Source of the DNA: Atrina japonica
Lineage: Eukaryota; Mollusca; Bivalvia; Pterioida; Pinnidae
Assembly: GCA_030159075.1 (NCBI GenBank)
Contig: BROG01000374.1
Location: forward strand, 186,001-250,000
Reading direction: 5' to 3'
Length of the DNA: 64,000 bases
Shown here: in pieces, positions 24,401 to 54,932 of the stretch
Numbering within the stretch: the stretch's first letter is position 1
Layout of the letters: every line of letters begins with the position of its first letter
Translations under genes and position numbers: made by a program
The notes under the pieces: model-generated
Seen by the model: the letters and a program-made list of their open reading frames with translations, nothing else
What the model was told of the DNA's origin: nothing
Database searches by the model: none

Positions 24401-25975
24401 CTTTCTCTTATATGAGCAACTTTGTACATGGAACTTCCTCTGGCATAGAGGAAACGTCCTCCGGTGTGACCAACTTTGCAGAGGTACATTCTCTGATGTG
24501 ACCAACTCTGAAGAGGAAACGTTCTCTGGTGTCACTAAATCTGTAACAGGAAACTTCCTCTTATGTGAGCAAGGAAACTTTCTTGTGATAGACTCTGTAA
24601 AGGAAACTTCCTCTAATGTGACCTGCTGAGTGCTGAGTAAATGACTCATGTTGGTCACATAAGAGGAAGTTTCCTCAACAGAGTAGTCTTTGATGTAACC
24701 TACTCTGTCGAGTTACTTTCTCTGTGTCCAATTCTGTAGAAGAAACGTCCTCTGATGTGGATCAACTCTGCAAAGGAAACATCCTCTGATGTATAGGGAA
24801 CTTCCTCCGGTGTGGTCTACTCTATAGAGAAAACGTGGCCTAGAGGAAACGTCCTCCGGTGTGACCAAGGTTGTAGAGGTACATTCTCTGATGTGACCAA
24901 ATTTGCGATGGCAACTTCCTCTGATGTGACCGACTCTGCAGTGACAACTTCCTCTGATGTGACCAACTCTGTAGTGGCAACTTACTCTGATGTGACAAAA
25001 TCTGCAGCGGAAACATCCTCAGATGTGACCAACTTTGAAGAGAAACGTCCTCTCTTGTGACCAACTTTGTAGAGCAAACATCCTCAGATGTGACCAACTT
25101 TGAAGAGGAAACGTCCTCTGATGTGACCAATTCTGTATAGGAAACGTCCTCTGATGATGTGACCAACTCTGACGTTCCTTGATGCCACTAAATCTGTAAC
25201 AGGAAACTTCCTCTTATATGAACAAGGAAACTTTCTTTAATGTTATAAACTCTGTAAAGGAAACTTCCTCTAATGTGACCTGCTGAGTGCTGAGTAAATG
25301 TTTCATGTTGGTCACATAAGAAGAAGTTTCCTCAACAAAGCTGGCCACATTAATGAAAGTACCTAAATAAAGCAGGCCAAATCAAAGGATATTTCCTCTA
25401 CAGAGTAGCTCTTTGATGTGACCTACACTATCGAGTTACTTTCTGTGTCCATCTCCTTAGAGGAAACGTCCTCTAATGTTTCCAACTCTGCTGAGTAACT
25501 TCCTCTGATGTGACTAAATATGCTGAGTAACTTTCTCTGTGACTAATGCCGAGTAATTTTCTCTGATGTGACCAACTCTGTTGAGTAACCTTCTCTGTGA
25601 CTAATGCTGAGTAATTTTCTCTGATGTCACTCTACTGAGTAATTTTCTGTGACTAACTCTGCCGAGTAATTTTTTCTGATGTGAATAACTCTGTTGAGTA
25701 ATGTCTTATAATGCTACCAACTCTGCTGTGTAACTTCCATTGATGTGACTAACTCTGCTGAGTAAATGTTTCTGTGACTAATTCTGCCGAGTAAGTTTCT
25801 CTGATGTGACTAACTCTGTTGAGTAATGTCTTATAATGCTACCAACTCTGCTGTGTAACTTCCATTGATGTGACTAACTCTGCTGAGTAACTGTCTCTGT
25901 GACTAATTCTGCCAAGTAATTTTCTCTGATGTGACCAACTCTGCTGAGTTATTTCCTATGGCTTTACTAATTCTG
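21468..25975. repeat. 4.5-kb degenerate 33-bp minisatellite with higher-order and inverted blocks
   Basis: The consensus unit is gtagaggaaacgtcctctga + tgtgaccaactct, total 33 bp. More than a hundred recognisable units fill the span, with many substitutions and small indels. Higher-order repeats are visible: text near 22440-22770 recurs 0.73-0.85 kb later, and text near 24530-24690 recurs at 25185-25335. After about 25480 units shift to a ctgctgagtaac variant with a duplicated ~128-bp block. At 24652-24690 and 25307-25410 units run on the opposite strand. Many open frames occur on both strands with 11-residue Ser/Thr/Glu-rich repeats, but stops and frame changes are frequent and there is no start, splice or signal context, so I do not call a gene. 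Unit similarity to the 33-bp mobile-element repeat is described in findings. Confidence 0.93.
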
Positions 25976-27169
25976 CTCTTGCAACTTCCTGGTATCTGAT
26001 AATCAATCCAATCTAGACATTACCCTTTCAACTGACCAATAGTTGATGCACATGTATCTTTCTCTTATTTGACCATCACAGTTGAGAACGTGAGGCAACT
26101 CCAAAGTGACCAACTTTATAGCGGCAACAACCTCTAATATGACAAATATTCCGATTTGACCGATACTTTTGTGGTATAGTTCCTCTTATAAACACTATGG
26201 AGGTTAACTCCCTAGGATCTAACATTTTCCATGTAATTTCATCTAAACTCAATAATACTGTCACGATAACATCTAATACTCTGACTGAAACTGTTTGACA
26301 TTTCAGTAGTTATTTGTTAACTAATAAATTCATCCTCCTAGTCCAGTCAGAGATTTTACAGTTTATTTATATGTGATGAAAAGTTCCGTTTCCTACTTTA
26401 AACAAAAATTACTGATATAGGTAATTAGCTACAAGTAATGGGTGAACTTCCTAAAATTTGACTAATGCTTTGGAGGCTTAGGAAATGCAATTAGAATTAT
26501 GTTACCTTGATACTAATTACATCATATTTACCTTTTGCAAATGTGATAAGGGTCATCGGATTGCTCATAAGCACATTGTATGTTATATGATTAATATGTT
26601 CTGCGGAAGATAAATTATTCATATGAATGTATAATCAGATTCCGTTTTTCAAATTTTCCTTCATTTTTATGGATCTTCCACCTGTGCAGAAATTCTCATC
26701 TACTATCAGATTATCCATCAGCTGTTTACAGATTTGAAATTTCATTTCGTTATTTAAGGAAACAGATTTCATGATGATGAACGGATGGCTACCTTATACA
26801 ATGAATTATATTGACTGCTCCTATTTTAAAGAGGTGTTTACAATTTGAATGAAAACCAAGGTTAGTGCATTAAGGTAAACAGGGATTTGAATTTATACAA
26901 AAAGTATTTCATTTAGTGTTTAGTTTTCTGTTTTAAAATATACCCCATTCTATGAAATTTCTGTCCACTCCTTAATATCTACATGTATTCAGTAATGGTT
27001 CCTCAGCAAGCATTTGCAGCCGAATCACGTTACATCAGTTTTCAGTGTATTCCAAAAGTCCAGTGACTTTTAATACCAATGTTGAGTGTATAGTGAACAT
27101 CATTTACAAATTACATAACAATATCTCCTATACTATGATGCTTGGTGGTGTACCTGGAATTCCCATATA
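25976..27169. other. Noncoding stretch after the large minisatellite
   Basis: Weak traces of the 33-bp repeat fade out by about 26200. Beyond that I see nothing recognisable. Confidence 0.5.
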
Positions 27170-27379
27170 CCGTGAAACCTTGCTATTATGACTACGTTAC
27201 CAGACTCAAAGACGTCTGGTTAGTTAGGTGCTCTCTGAACAGAGGATCTAAACTTTTCTTATATCTAAATGTATTCTTATATCTAAATGTATTAAGAAAT
27301 ATAGATGACTAAAAATTTTCATGGTTTTAAATGAGAGGTGTTCTCCTACACAAGATGATCTTTAGGCAAGGTTTCATTG
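27170..27379. mobile_element. CAGTGGAACC-family MITE, 210 bp, TA target duplication
   Basis: The left end ccgtgaaaccttgctattat and right end aggcaaggtttcattg are imperfect inverted repeats, flanked on both sides by TA (27168-27169, 27380-27381). Near the right end two related segments (ggttttaaatgag, gatctttagg) are 34 bp apart. No coding capacity. TA duplication and termini suggest a Tc1/mariner-superfamily source. Confidence 0.82.
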
Positions 27380-28455
27380 TACCTTAAACAAATTCGGATA
27401 TCAGACACACTGTAAGAAGATTACAAGAATGAAGACAAAAGAATTATCTTTTAAAGATTTTTACTGTAAATATTCAACTTTTATGCAAAGCATGTTATAT
27501 TTCAGAGTTCATACCATATTCTTCCAGAACATTTCAATATTTGGTCATTTTCATCATTACATAATAATATAAAGAAAATGATAATTAACAAAAAAAAATT
27601 CACACCCAAATCCAGAAGTTTACCCTGCCAACATTCATTAGAATTTGTTCCTACTTCATCCTTACATAACCCAGAATACTAAATGAAAAGATGAAATAAA
27701 GCTTCCACCTTTTCATCATGTAAATAAGTAATCTCAATGGACTCTACTGTCAACAATGTTACACCTGGCAACACACAGGTGTGACAATTTCACAATCACT
27801 TTCTTGCAAAATTTAAGGTAGAAAAAATAATTACCAAAGCAACAGTACAAATCAAAGAACTCCAAACCAATACTAAAATATTGCAAAGTTCTAACCCAAC
27901 TTTTCATATCTTCAATTATCAAATTTCAAATTAATATTTAAAAAAAAAATTCAAATTAGTTTAACCTAATTCTCTCAAAAACTTCAGACATGTTCATCTA
28001 AAATGTGGCTAAAAAATAGAATGGGTATATGTAAGTTTGTCAAGTTTCACCACATTCAGAATGAAAACTAAAATCAGATTTGAATTGAATATACTTAAAC
28101 ATAACAACTTGGACAAAAGCATGAACCTGTGATGCGTAAATGTGACTGTAAATATATGTTATCTTGAAATAAGGAATAATGTGCGGGTAAACCAGTATCA
28201 AACCAATACAGAAACAGGATAATGTGTTTGATACCGTTAGTGACAGTTTGGGTAGGAATAATACTGCTTGATGTTAAAACATTACATACAAGAATAAGTA
28301 GATATTTGTACAATGTCTACAATCTAATAAATGAGGATAATCGCTTATACATTCATCAAATGTGTTGTGATTTATAAAATCACAAATTTTTATATATTCG
28401 CACACATTCATACACACATGCACAATACTTCATCGCTAAACTCTGCCGTGCAAGA

Positions 28456-29627
28456 GATTATCACAGATAATTATAATATTTTATTAAATGATATTAATTA
28501 ATTTAAATGAATTTTGTAAAAAATAATAATAATTTCAGGAGTTTATATTATAAATTTATATTATTTTACTAATTACTATTAATTATAAATATTTATTAAA
28601 TAATATAATTATAAAAAATAATATTAATATAATTAATTATAGACTATTAGTGTTAATATAATAATATATTATTTAATTTTAATTAGTATAATATTAAAAA
28701 TTTATATATTAAATATTTAAGTTTTTTTAATTTAAATAATATATAAATATAATAGTATTAATATATAATTTAATTATTTTAAATAAAATTAATTATTAAC
28801 ATATAAAAATATTTTACTAAATATTATTGAGAAAATAAATATTTTATTATAAAAAAAAACTAAAACCATTAAAAACAAAATAAAACAAAAAAATATAATT
28901 TTATATATACAAATTAATAATGTATTTTAATTATAATAATTAATTGAATTTAATATTTAAAATATATATAAAATAAATAATTAATTATATTAAATAATAT
29001 AAAATTATATATAAATTTTGTTTATAAGACTATATACTGTAGATTTTAATATTATTTTTATATAATAAATTTATTTTATAAATAAAAATATTAAATATTA
29101 TTTTTATTAATTAATATTTTAATTAATTATATATTATAAAATTTTAATAAAAGTTTTGTTTTTTTATTAATTATTTTTAGAAAATAATAAAATTAAATTA
29201 ATTAAATTTATTATATTATTATATAAATTATAAAATAATTTTAGATTAAAATATTTTTTAATAATTTAGATTAAAAATATATTATAAAATTAATAAAAAT
29301 TTTAAATAATTAAAAAAAAAATAAAATATTTTATTATATTAAAAAAATTTTTATTAAATTTATTATATATATTTATATTATTTTTTATAAAAAAAAATTT
29401 TAATTTTTAAATTTAAATTAAAATTAAATAATATAGTTATTAATATTTTATAGTAATAATATATATTTAAATTTAAAAAAAATAAAATATTAAAAAATTA
29501 TTTATGTATAAAAATATATATTTGATATTATGTAAAGGATATAATATTAATATTAATATATGTAAATAAAAAATAAAAATAATATAAATAAATTATTAAT
29601 ATTAAAAAGTAATTAATATAATATAAT
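28456..29627. other. Extreme A/T block, ~1.17 kb
   Basis: By hand count only about 50 of roughly 1170 bases are G or C, and stretches of over 100 bp (for example within 29281-29420) contain essentially none. It consists of irregular mixes of ataat, taata, ttaat and A or T runs with no simple repeat period that I can see. No RNA gene or open frame. Flanking sequence returns abruptly to ordinary composition on both sides. Confidence 0.93.
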
Positions 29628-29714
29628 CGTTTTGTTTAGCTAATAATATCCTATTTTTTTCAACCCTAACCTTTTTTTAAATTGAAACAGTAATTACATG
29701 TACTTTTTTCTGTT

Positions 29715-29872
29715 TTGTTTTGTTTCGTTTTGTTTAACATTCAACAATTTTTCAATCATATGGTGACAGCCAATTTCTAATAGTGGAGGAGAGAGAACCC
29801 ACTTACGATATACTTGGACGAAACACCAGCTTTCTGCAAGTAAACTGGCAAACTTTCTCACATGATTTGCAA
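29715..29872 (-). mobile_element. SINE family B, minus orientation, truncated
   Basis: On the plus strand it reads ttttgtttaacattcaacaa, catatggtgacagcc, agagagaaccc, aaacaccagctttctgcaag, aactggcaaactttctcaca. This is the 3' half of family B; the tRNA-like head is missing. Confidence 0.75.
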
Positions 29873-30961
29873 GATTTTTCTTAGTTGCCATTGTATAAAT
29901 CATATGATTTTTATATTTTTTTCTTTTTTTTTTTGGGGGGGGGGGGCACAATAAGTATAAATAAGTGATTTCTTAATATTCACAAAAAAACTGCAAAACT
30001 TAATTAATCATTTGACTTTGAAAAGAGTTCAATCTTTAAAATAAGTGAACCAATTGTGACAATGGCAAATAAAAACCCTAAAAAGATGAGATAAAAAAAA
30101 AACAAGTTACCCCGTTCATAATTTAAAAAAAGATAATAATAATAGTGATAGTAATAATAATAATAGTAACAATAATAATAAATGAAAAAAAAGAGACACA
30201 AAACGAATAAAAGACATTTATATATACTCCCATATAATCCTTGATATTTTATGTTCAATAACCGTGTTAGAAGTAGTTTCCAAACCCAAACCCAATGACC
30301 TCAAATTTTTGCAGCATGGAATTTCAAAAATATTGTGATTTTGTACATCAATATACATATAACCATTTGTGACACATAACAGTTGTCCTTCTGTTTTATG
30401 TACATTTCATTTGCATATTCAAAAATAACAACCTAACATTTCTATAGCTTATTTAAAGATTTTTCAAAACTAGAGTCAATCTAAATTTTTGTTTTCTTCT
30501 CTATTGATATCAGAGACGGACTTCTTATTGGCACACCAATATATGGCTGTACTGTTAACTTCCTGTTAAATATCAAAATAAACAACCAAAATAAATAAAA
30601 AAGTTGTATGTATTCTATACATTTTTACATATGAAAATATTGTAGGCCAAGTAACTAATCACTCGTATGAAAAAATATCTGCTTTGATGACAAAGCAATA
30701 ACTCCTTTGTTTGGAATTTTATTTGACATAATATCAGACGTCAAAAATAACATGAGTGCACTTTGCAATTTATATAACGATTAACAGCAATAACATGTTA
30801 AAAAGTAATTAATGCATAAAGATAAACAATAATGACGTAATTAGAACTGGCCAAGTTTTAAACACAACATCCATGAAAATGTGACCACCTTAATTATTCA
30901 AGTTATTTATCTATTTATAATATTTGGCTATAACACAATAATCCATCCCTTCTATCCCCTT

Positions 30962-30993
<32 letters not shown>

Positions 30994-31534
30994 ATAAACC
31001 ATTCCAAAGAAATTCCTATATATCCAGTTTTTTTAGTCTTAAATCTTTTAGAAATATATATCTTTTTTTAAGTTTATTAGTACTACATCGTGTGTGTGCA
31101 TGCGCACACGCCCATGTACGAGCACATGTGTATGTAAGCCATGAGAAAATTAGCATCATCAATACAGACATGACAAAGTGCTATGGCATGCCATAAACAT
31201 ATTTTGATTTCAAATCTTATTTTTTCTGTCATTATACACAAAGAGAAAAAAAAACAATTATCATTATTTTGAAAACTTCCAATATACAAATATGTATGTA
31301 GACTGGGTATGCATTTCTGTATCTAGGCCTTCTGAAATGACCAGAAAACCTGAAGATGTTGTTAAACCAATACAAAACGCACAATAGTTTATCTTACCAA
31401 GTTTATAACCATCATTATAAGTTGTACTGAAATTTTATTAGAGGTGGGAATAAGTGTTGGCTAAGGGTGTAACGTCTCTGGGAGAGGGGCACGACAATAA
31501 TATCGTTATCTGTCCCTGTACAAGAAAACAAATA
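29873..31534. other. Noncoding, downstream of the TSC22-domain gene
   Basis: Contains an (AAT/AAC)n-type tract at about 30129-30182 and a G-run near 29935-29947. Otherwise nothing recognised. Part could be 3' UTR of the minus-strand gene. Confidence 0.5.
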
Positions 31535-31713
31535 CAGTAGAACCTTGCTATTAAGACCAGCTAGCTGACTGACTCAGAATGATTTGTGAGGTGGTCTCTT
31601 AACTAATCATGAGGTTCTGTACTTATTAGGTATTTATAAAGAGACCGAAAATTTGTGGTCTTAAAGGTGAGGTGTTCTCAAAAGTTGGGTGGCTTTTAGG
31701 CAAAGTTCCACTG
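31535..31713. mobile_element. CAGTGGAACC-family MITE, 179 bp, TA target duplication
   Basis: Left end cagtagaaccttgctattaa, right end ggcaaagttccactg, flanked by TA at 31533-31534 and 31714-31715. Near the right end ggtcttaaaggtgagg and ggcttttagg lie 34 bp apart, the subterminal direct repeat typical of the family here. Confidence 0.87.
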
Positions 31714-31772
31714 TATACATGTACCAGTAACATTTCAGGACGTGCTTATTTCTGGTAGTTAGTCCAGGGACG

Positions 31773-31827
<55 letters not shown>
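31773..31827. repeat. A55 homopolymer
   Basis: An uninterrupted run of 55 A. No retroelement body was recognised just upstream, so it is called only as a simple repeat. Confidence 0.95.
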
Positions 31828-31829
<2 letters not shown>

Positions 31830-34790
31830 TCAACATAATAGGAAACTTGTAATAGTAAACAACTTATTATATTAAAACATTCAAATACAAATTGAAAAAA
31901 AAAGGTTCCTGATCACCGCTTGGACCAAAACGTCCACATTTTGAGACTGTTTCTTTTAAGTGTGTGATGATAATTCTGCATTACAGCCTTACACTGTGTT
32001 ACACAAATATTCCATGACTCAATTTCTCCTCAAATTTTCGAAATAACAGTTTAAAGATCTGACAAAATGCTATTCAGCAAACAAAATGTTTGTATTTTTG
32101 TTCGCCAATCAAAGCTCCACATAAGACATGTCCTAATTCTAACTGCCAGACTTGGGGTATCATTGAGGAAGAAAACTCATGCTTCCAAATAAAGCAACAT
32201 TTAGGACTAGGCCCAGCCTTAATTGCAAGATTAGGTAACACCAAAATCAGTCTCAAATACAATGAAAATGGGTGATTTGTTTTGAAACCTTAATTTTTAA
32301 ATTAATAAGGGGATAAGAATTTCAAAAGAACTGATTATTTGACAAACTGACAGATATTGGAGGATGCCGTATATCAAAGGTTGTTAATTCATGACATAGA
32401 AATGTTATACAAAATAAAATTCATATAATTTTGGTAACCTTGCCACCTCAACCCCCCCCCCAAAAAAAACCCTTCTTTTTTTAAAAATCAATTTCTTTAC
32501 ACATTCTATTCTTTTTTTTTTTAATTGTTGAAAATGATTTTAACACAAGTAACATGTAGGACATTGGTAAGAAAAGCATGTAAGCTATGATAGGGAATTC
32601 CCAACGCCTAAAAACAATCAGCCTATCTATGTAACAGAAAACTGATGATATATGATGACTTCGGTCTGTTTATTGCATTTCATGGCACAGTAATTTTTTT
32701 CAAATATGTTTCCTCTATCAATCATTTCCACCATGGTACAGTTAGTTCTAGTGATTGTAAAGTATATGCTGAAATGGTACGAAACCAACCTACGGTACAA
32801 AACCAACCTAGTAATAAAAGTGTTATTCCAGAACTTGAAAGGTACATTACATATTTGCTATTGTAAACAAAACATCACAGTTGATAATCAAATTGGTTTT
32901 ACTTCATCCACAGAAAAACAAAGAGGTAATCATCGGGGAATATTAATTATTATGAAAAAAAGATTTGATTTTAATCTCGTTAGAAATTGCACATTTGTCA
33001 TTTATTTAATTTTAACATCAACTATTGATTAATATTGTTCTAAAAAAAAAGCAAAAAAAAAAAAATAATAATAATAATAATAAAAAACGATAACCCACAC
33101 AAAAATCCCCAATTTCTGAAATTGTCTGAATGTTGACATATCCAATAATGAGGTCATTTGTTAGACTGGTGCAGTATTATATGTATTTAAGTATTATAAC
33201 ATGATGCAGGGTGTTTATTTATAGTTCTACCAACATAACTGACATGTGTTTAAAGAAACATCGAGTCTAAATTAAATTACAACAGGGGTGGACAGGCTTG
33301 TTTTTGACATAAAAAATATCAGAGCTACAATGATACATAGAACCAAAGTGAGGCAAAATGTTTACCTGTACACCCTTATTTTGGAAAATAGACTGTACTG
33401 TTTTGGTTTCTAATCATAGAGCCCAGATATGCCACTTTCTCTTGGTAAATCTATACTTTTGTCAAACAAATTTGGATATTCAGAAGTATTCAATGCAAAA
33501 AACTGTTCATATACTTTATCTTACAAATAGTATAATGTTGGTTCTTCTGTAAAGTTTTTATGGAATTATATACCATTATTAATGGAATGAGTAAGTTGAG
33601 AAGCAGTAATACACATTTTACATCTGGAGAATTATAGATCTAAAATAACACTTAGGAATTCATATATTTTACTAAAAAGAAAAATTGGGTGGGGGAAAAA
33701 GACAACAAAAATAAAACAGTAACTAAATATGCTAGTATCACAGTCCCAATATCCAAATTATTAAAAAAAAAAAGGGGGGGGGAGAAAAAGTGATTATGCA
33801 TGTGATTTTGTTGACACTTTGTATACAGGTAGCAGTACATCTGAAGGATCCCATCAGTGATGTGGTGGGCAGAGTTATCTCCACTTAATTATATGCTTAA
33901 AGCTTCAATTCCTAATACAAACAAAATCAAAGGTAATTTACACTAGAAATGATAGTGACATGATAGTGACATCATCAACATTAGTCATTGCTCAGGTCTA
34001 ATATAATTTATGGATTGTGTTACACATTATAATACATAAAAAAAAAACAGCATATGGTGATTTAAAAAAAAAAAAAAAAGAAAGAAAAAATACATTTTGT
34101 GCTGACCAAAAATACAAACAATGCTGATGAAATACTTGTTTCTCAAGTATAAAGATAAACCAGATATACTGATGGATTATAACTTATTCTTCAAAATAAT
34201 TTTGAATATTTTCATACACATACACTTTATAAGAATGACAGTAGAGTAACTCTCTACATTTGTTTATTTTTGGTGAGGAATTTACAGCATTTTGTATCTG
34301 CTGGCTTTCTCTGTTTATAATATACATGTGAAGAGAGATGTGATGTCAAAACAGAGATGATGAGTATAATATATATGATGTTATTTGTGCCAATCCCACT
34401 CCATAAGCATACATTTAAGTATTTAAACATATGACATCATATACTGATTGTCTCAATGAAGCAATCGTTTTTGTTCCTCTTGTAATTTGTATGGCCCTTA
34501 ATTGTTTCCTGTTCGAGTTTACTTCATGTTCCACTGTGCAATCATCCTGAACAATTCTCAGCGTACCAATCGCAACATGCTGACATTTTGGTTATTTTGT
34601 TTCCCTTGAGATGGAAGAAAGGAAGAATTACCTAAAAGCAACATTGCGTCACCAGACTCAAGCTTCGGGTGATTATTTCAGTGCTGATGTAAACGCAAGC
34701 AACTCCAGCCACCATTAAAAGTGCCCGACGTTGTGCAGGGGGAGATAACTGCAATACCAATTATCAGTATTCATTTTATGATTTCTCCGG
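31828..34790 (-). other. Likely 3' UTR and downstream region of TSC22-domain gene
   Basis: Noncoding sequence following the stop codon on the minus strand. Several TTTATT (AATAAA on the minus strand) occur, the first near 34263-34268. I cannot choose a polyadenylation site. (AAT)n at about 33060-33082 and short A and G runs are present. Confidence 0.4.
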
Positions 34791-52847
<18,057 letters not shown>

Positions 52848-52948
52848 TTTTTCCAACTCGGAGGACGGAAAAACAAAAACACAATGTTGGTTATCTACAC
52901 CTTGACCACATTCCAATATGTATTTCTATGAAACAAGCTAAAAATAAA

Positions 52949-53333
52949 CTTCTGATAATATTGCGAAATGATTTTCCTCTTCACTGGAAATGCAGTTTAT
53001 AAATAGTTACTATGTACTTTCCAAGCGATGGTGAAACCACTTGACGGATTAGTTCACTGGTAAACACACACAGTAATCAGACCACAATATTAACAAAAAT
53101 TATGTATATTTCGTAAACTGCCTGAACTTATTAGTCCTGACTGTTTGTATGCTGTATGTTTCAGGCGGTGTTTAAAGCGTTATGCCTAATGGCAATACAA
53201 TATACTGACACCTTACACCTACACTGTTAACAGGTAAATGTTGATTTCTGTACAGCTGATAGACTATAACACAGCTTACAAGAGGCGGAGCTTAATATTA
53301 TCAACTCATTCCGTATGGAGGCTCCTCTCAGGG
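52949..53333. other. Upstream flank of TSC22-domain first exon
   Basis: Contains the TATA-like box. No coding potential recognised. Confidence 0.4.
52996..53001 (-). promoter_or_regulatory. TATA-like box of the TSC22-domain short isoform
   Basis: On the minus strand the text reads ctatttataaactg, with TATAAA at 53001-52996. A start about 30 bp downstream (near 52968) would give a 5' UTR of about 120 bases before ATG 52847. Position fits, but function is inferred. Confidence 0.5.
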
Positions 53334-53349
53334 TCATGAATATTCATGA
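53334..53349. promoter_or_regulatory. Perfect 16-bp palindrome TCATGAATATTCATGA
   Basis: It lies about 340 bp upstream of the TATA-like box of the minus-strand gene. The ATGAATATTCAT core resembles sites bound by POU-domain factors. Possible regulatory site. Confidence 0.35.
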
Positions 53350-53797
53350 TTTGTACTGAACTGTAAAGAGCTGAGGCTGATGCACTTCCTGATTTTAGTA
53401 TAATCACTCATAAACAATTACATGAATCTATGATTTTAAGAAATGCATGTGTAATGTTTGTAAAGTAGAGAAACATATAAGCATACTCTGTTACTCCAGC
53501 CCACTTTAATTATTCCTGCATGCAATCCTGAAATGTATTTTTAGTCTTGTTCAATAAACTGTGTCTGCACTCATTCATATTGCCCTGACTTGATTCCTAA
53601 CTCTATCCCGCCGTTTATTCTACAAGAAACTGGTTCCAGCATGCTGTGTTTTTAATTACATACAGGTATAAATTTTTAAAAACTCAATTATCTGCTTCAG
53701 TCGTAAGTTGTAAGAAGTTAGTCTGACAAGTCATCTCAACCAGCTGTTGATCTTTTAAAATCCTAAAATCATATACAGTGATTTAGCAAACAAAATG

Positions 53798-53838
53798 AAA
53801 AAAAAAAAAAAAAATATGTAAAAAAAAAAAAAAAAAAT
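53798..53838. repeat. Interrupted poly-A tract
   Basis: Two A runs of about 17-18 separated by tatgt. Confidence 0.85.
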
Positions 53839-54212
53839 ACAGATAGATGTCCCGGAGAATGAAAAGCTCTGTAGTATCCATTAAAAATCTAATTTTGATT
53901 TGAACAGGATATCAGAGTTACTGAAAATACATTTTATACATATATTTACATCATGAGAGAGAGAGAGGGGTAGAGAAATACTCAGTTGCAATGCAATGTT
54001 TAGATTTTATGTAAACATATACATTGACCTCGTTAGTTTTTCTTTGTATCAACAGTAATATTCTCCAGTTAAGAAGAACAGATCTATATTTCCATTTCCA
54101 TTCATTTTAAAATGATACACTTAATTTTGTAGCCAGTTAAGAACAAAAAGGTGATGTAATTTTGTTACACAAATCAATTTCCTGTTATCACGATGAACAC
54201 AGCAAAAGTTTA

Positions 54213-54243
<31 letters not shown>
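54213..54243. repeat. Poly-A tract of about 30
   Basis: Simple A run; no retroelement body recognised next to it. Confidence 0.9.
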
Positions 54244-54247
<4 letters not shown>

Positions 54248-54932
54248 ACCACTTACATGTAATACAACCATATAAAGTTACGATCTGTCAATTTAAAATC
54301 AATTCTGTAATGACTAATTGCCAATAAAGGCGTAAATGTTTTACATACAAGTACCACCCTACAAATGTACGTAATCCACAGGCCACTACATATTTGATGT
54401 GGTGTGATGTACAGAACATCAGATCCTTGAAATAATTACATTAAAGAGGCCGCTGATAAATGAGTCAAATCTATGGGTGGTACTACATATATACATGTAC
54501 TGTTGTTGAGTACTGAAATTTAATTCTTCTTGTGTTAAAAAAAAGTAAACAAGTATGATTCAGAATTATTCTAGAGGAATTTGAACACTCTAATCCATTG
54601 ACATGTCGGACCATTGTAGATGATCAAAGAGTGAATGTCCACGGAAATATCATACACTTAAAATACTTTGTGTCACTAGTGACTCAAAGTCACTAAATTC
54701 TATTTCATGAGGGTTATTTTCAAACATTTTAATTGTGTGACAGTGAAATCAGTGTTCAAGGAATAAACATAAATTTTGTCAAATACAGAGGACATATATA
54801 TAAAGGGAAGCTCTCATGTCCACCAATTTAGCCAAAAACTTTGTATAGCTTTACATGTATTTGTAAGTTTGTAGAGCTTGCATGAGTATTTCTCTAGGCA
54901 TTTCTGTATGCCTCATGTCTGTACACATTTAT

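Noticed and set aside
21624..25166. Many Ser/Thr/Glu-rich repeat frames, as if from a secreted repeat protein
   Set aside because: Frames change and stop every 60-110 codons on both strands, units contain indels, and no signal peptide or exon structure is seen.
21468..25975. CRISPR-like regular repeats
   Set aside because: Units are contiguous with no unique spacers, and the host is a eukaryote.
28456..29627. Mitochondrial or plastid insertion
   Set aside because: No tRNA, rRNA or protein fragment visible; composition alone is not enough.
31773..31827. Poly-A tail of a processed pseudogene or LINE
   Set aside because: No coding remnant or target duplication recognised around it.
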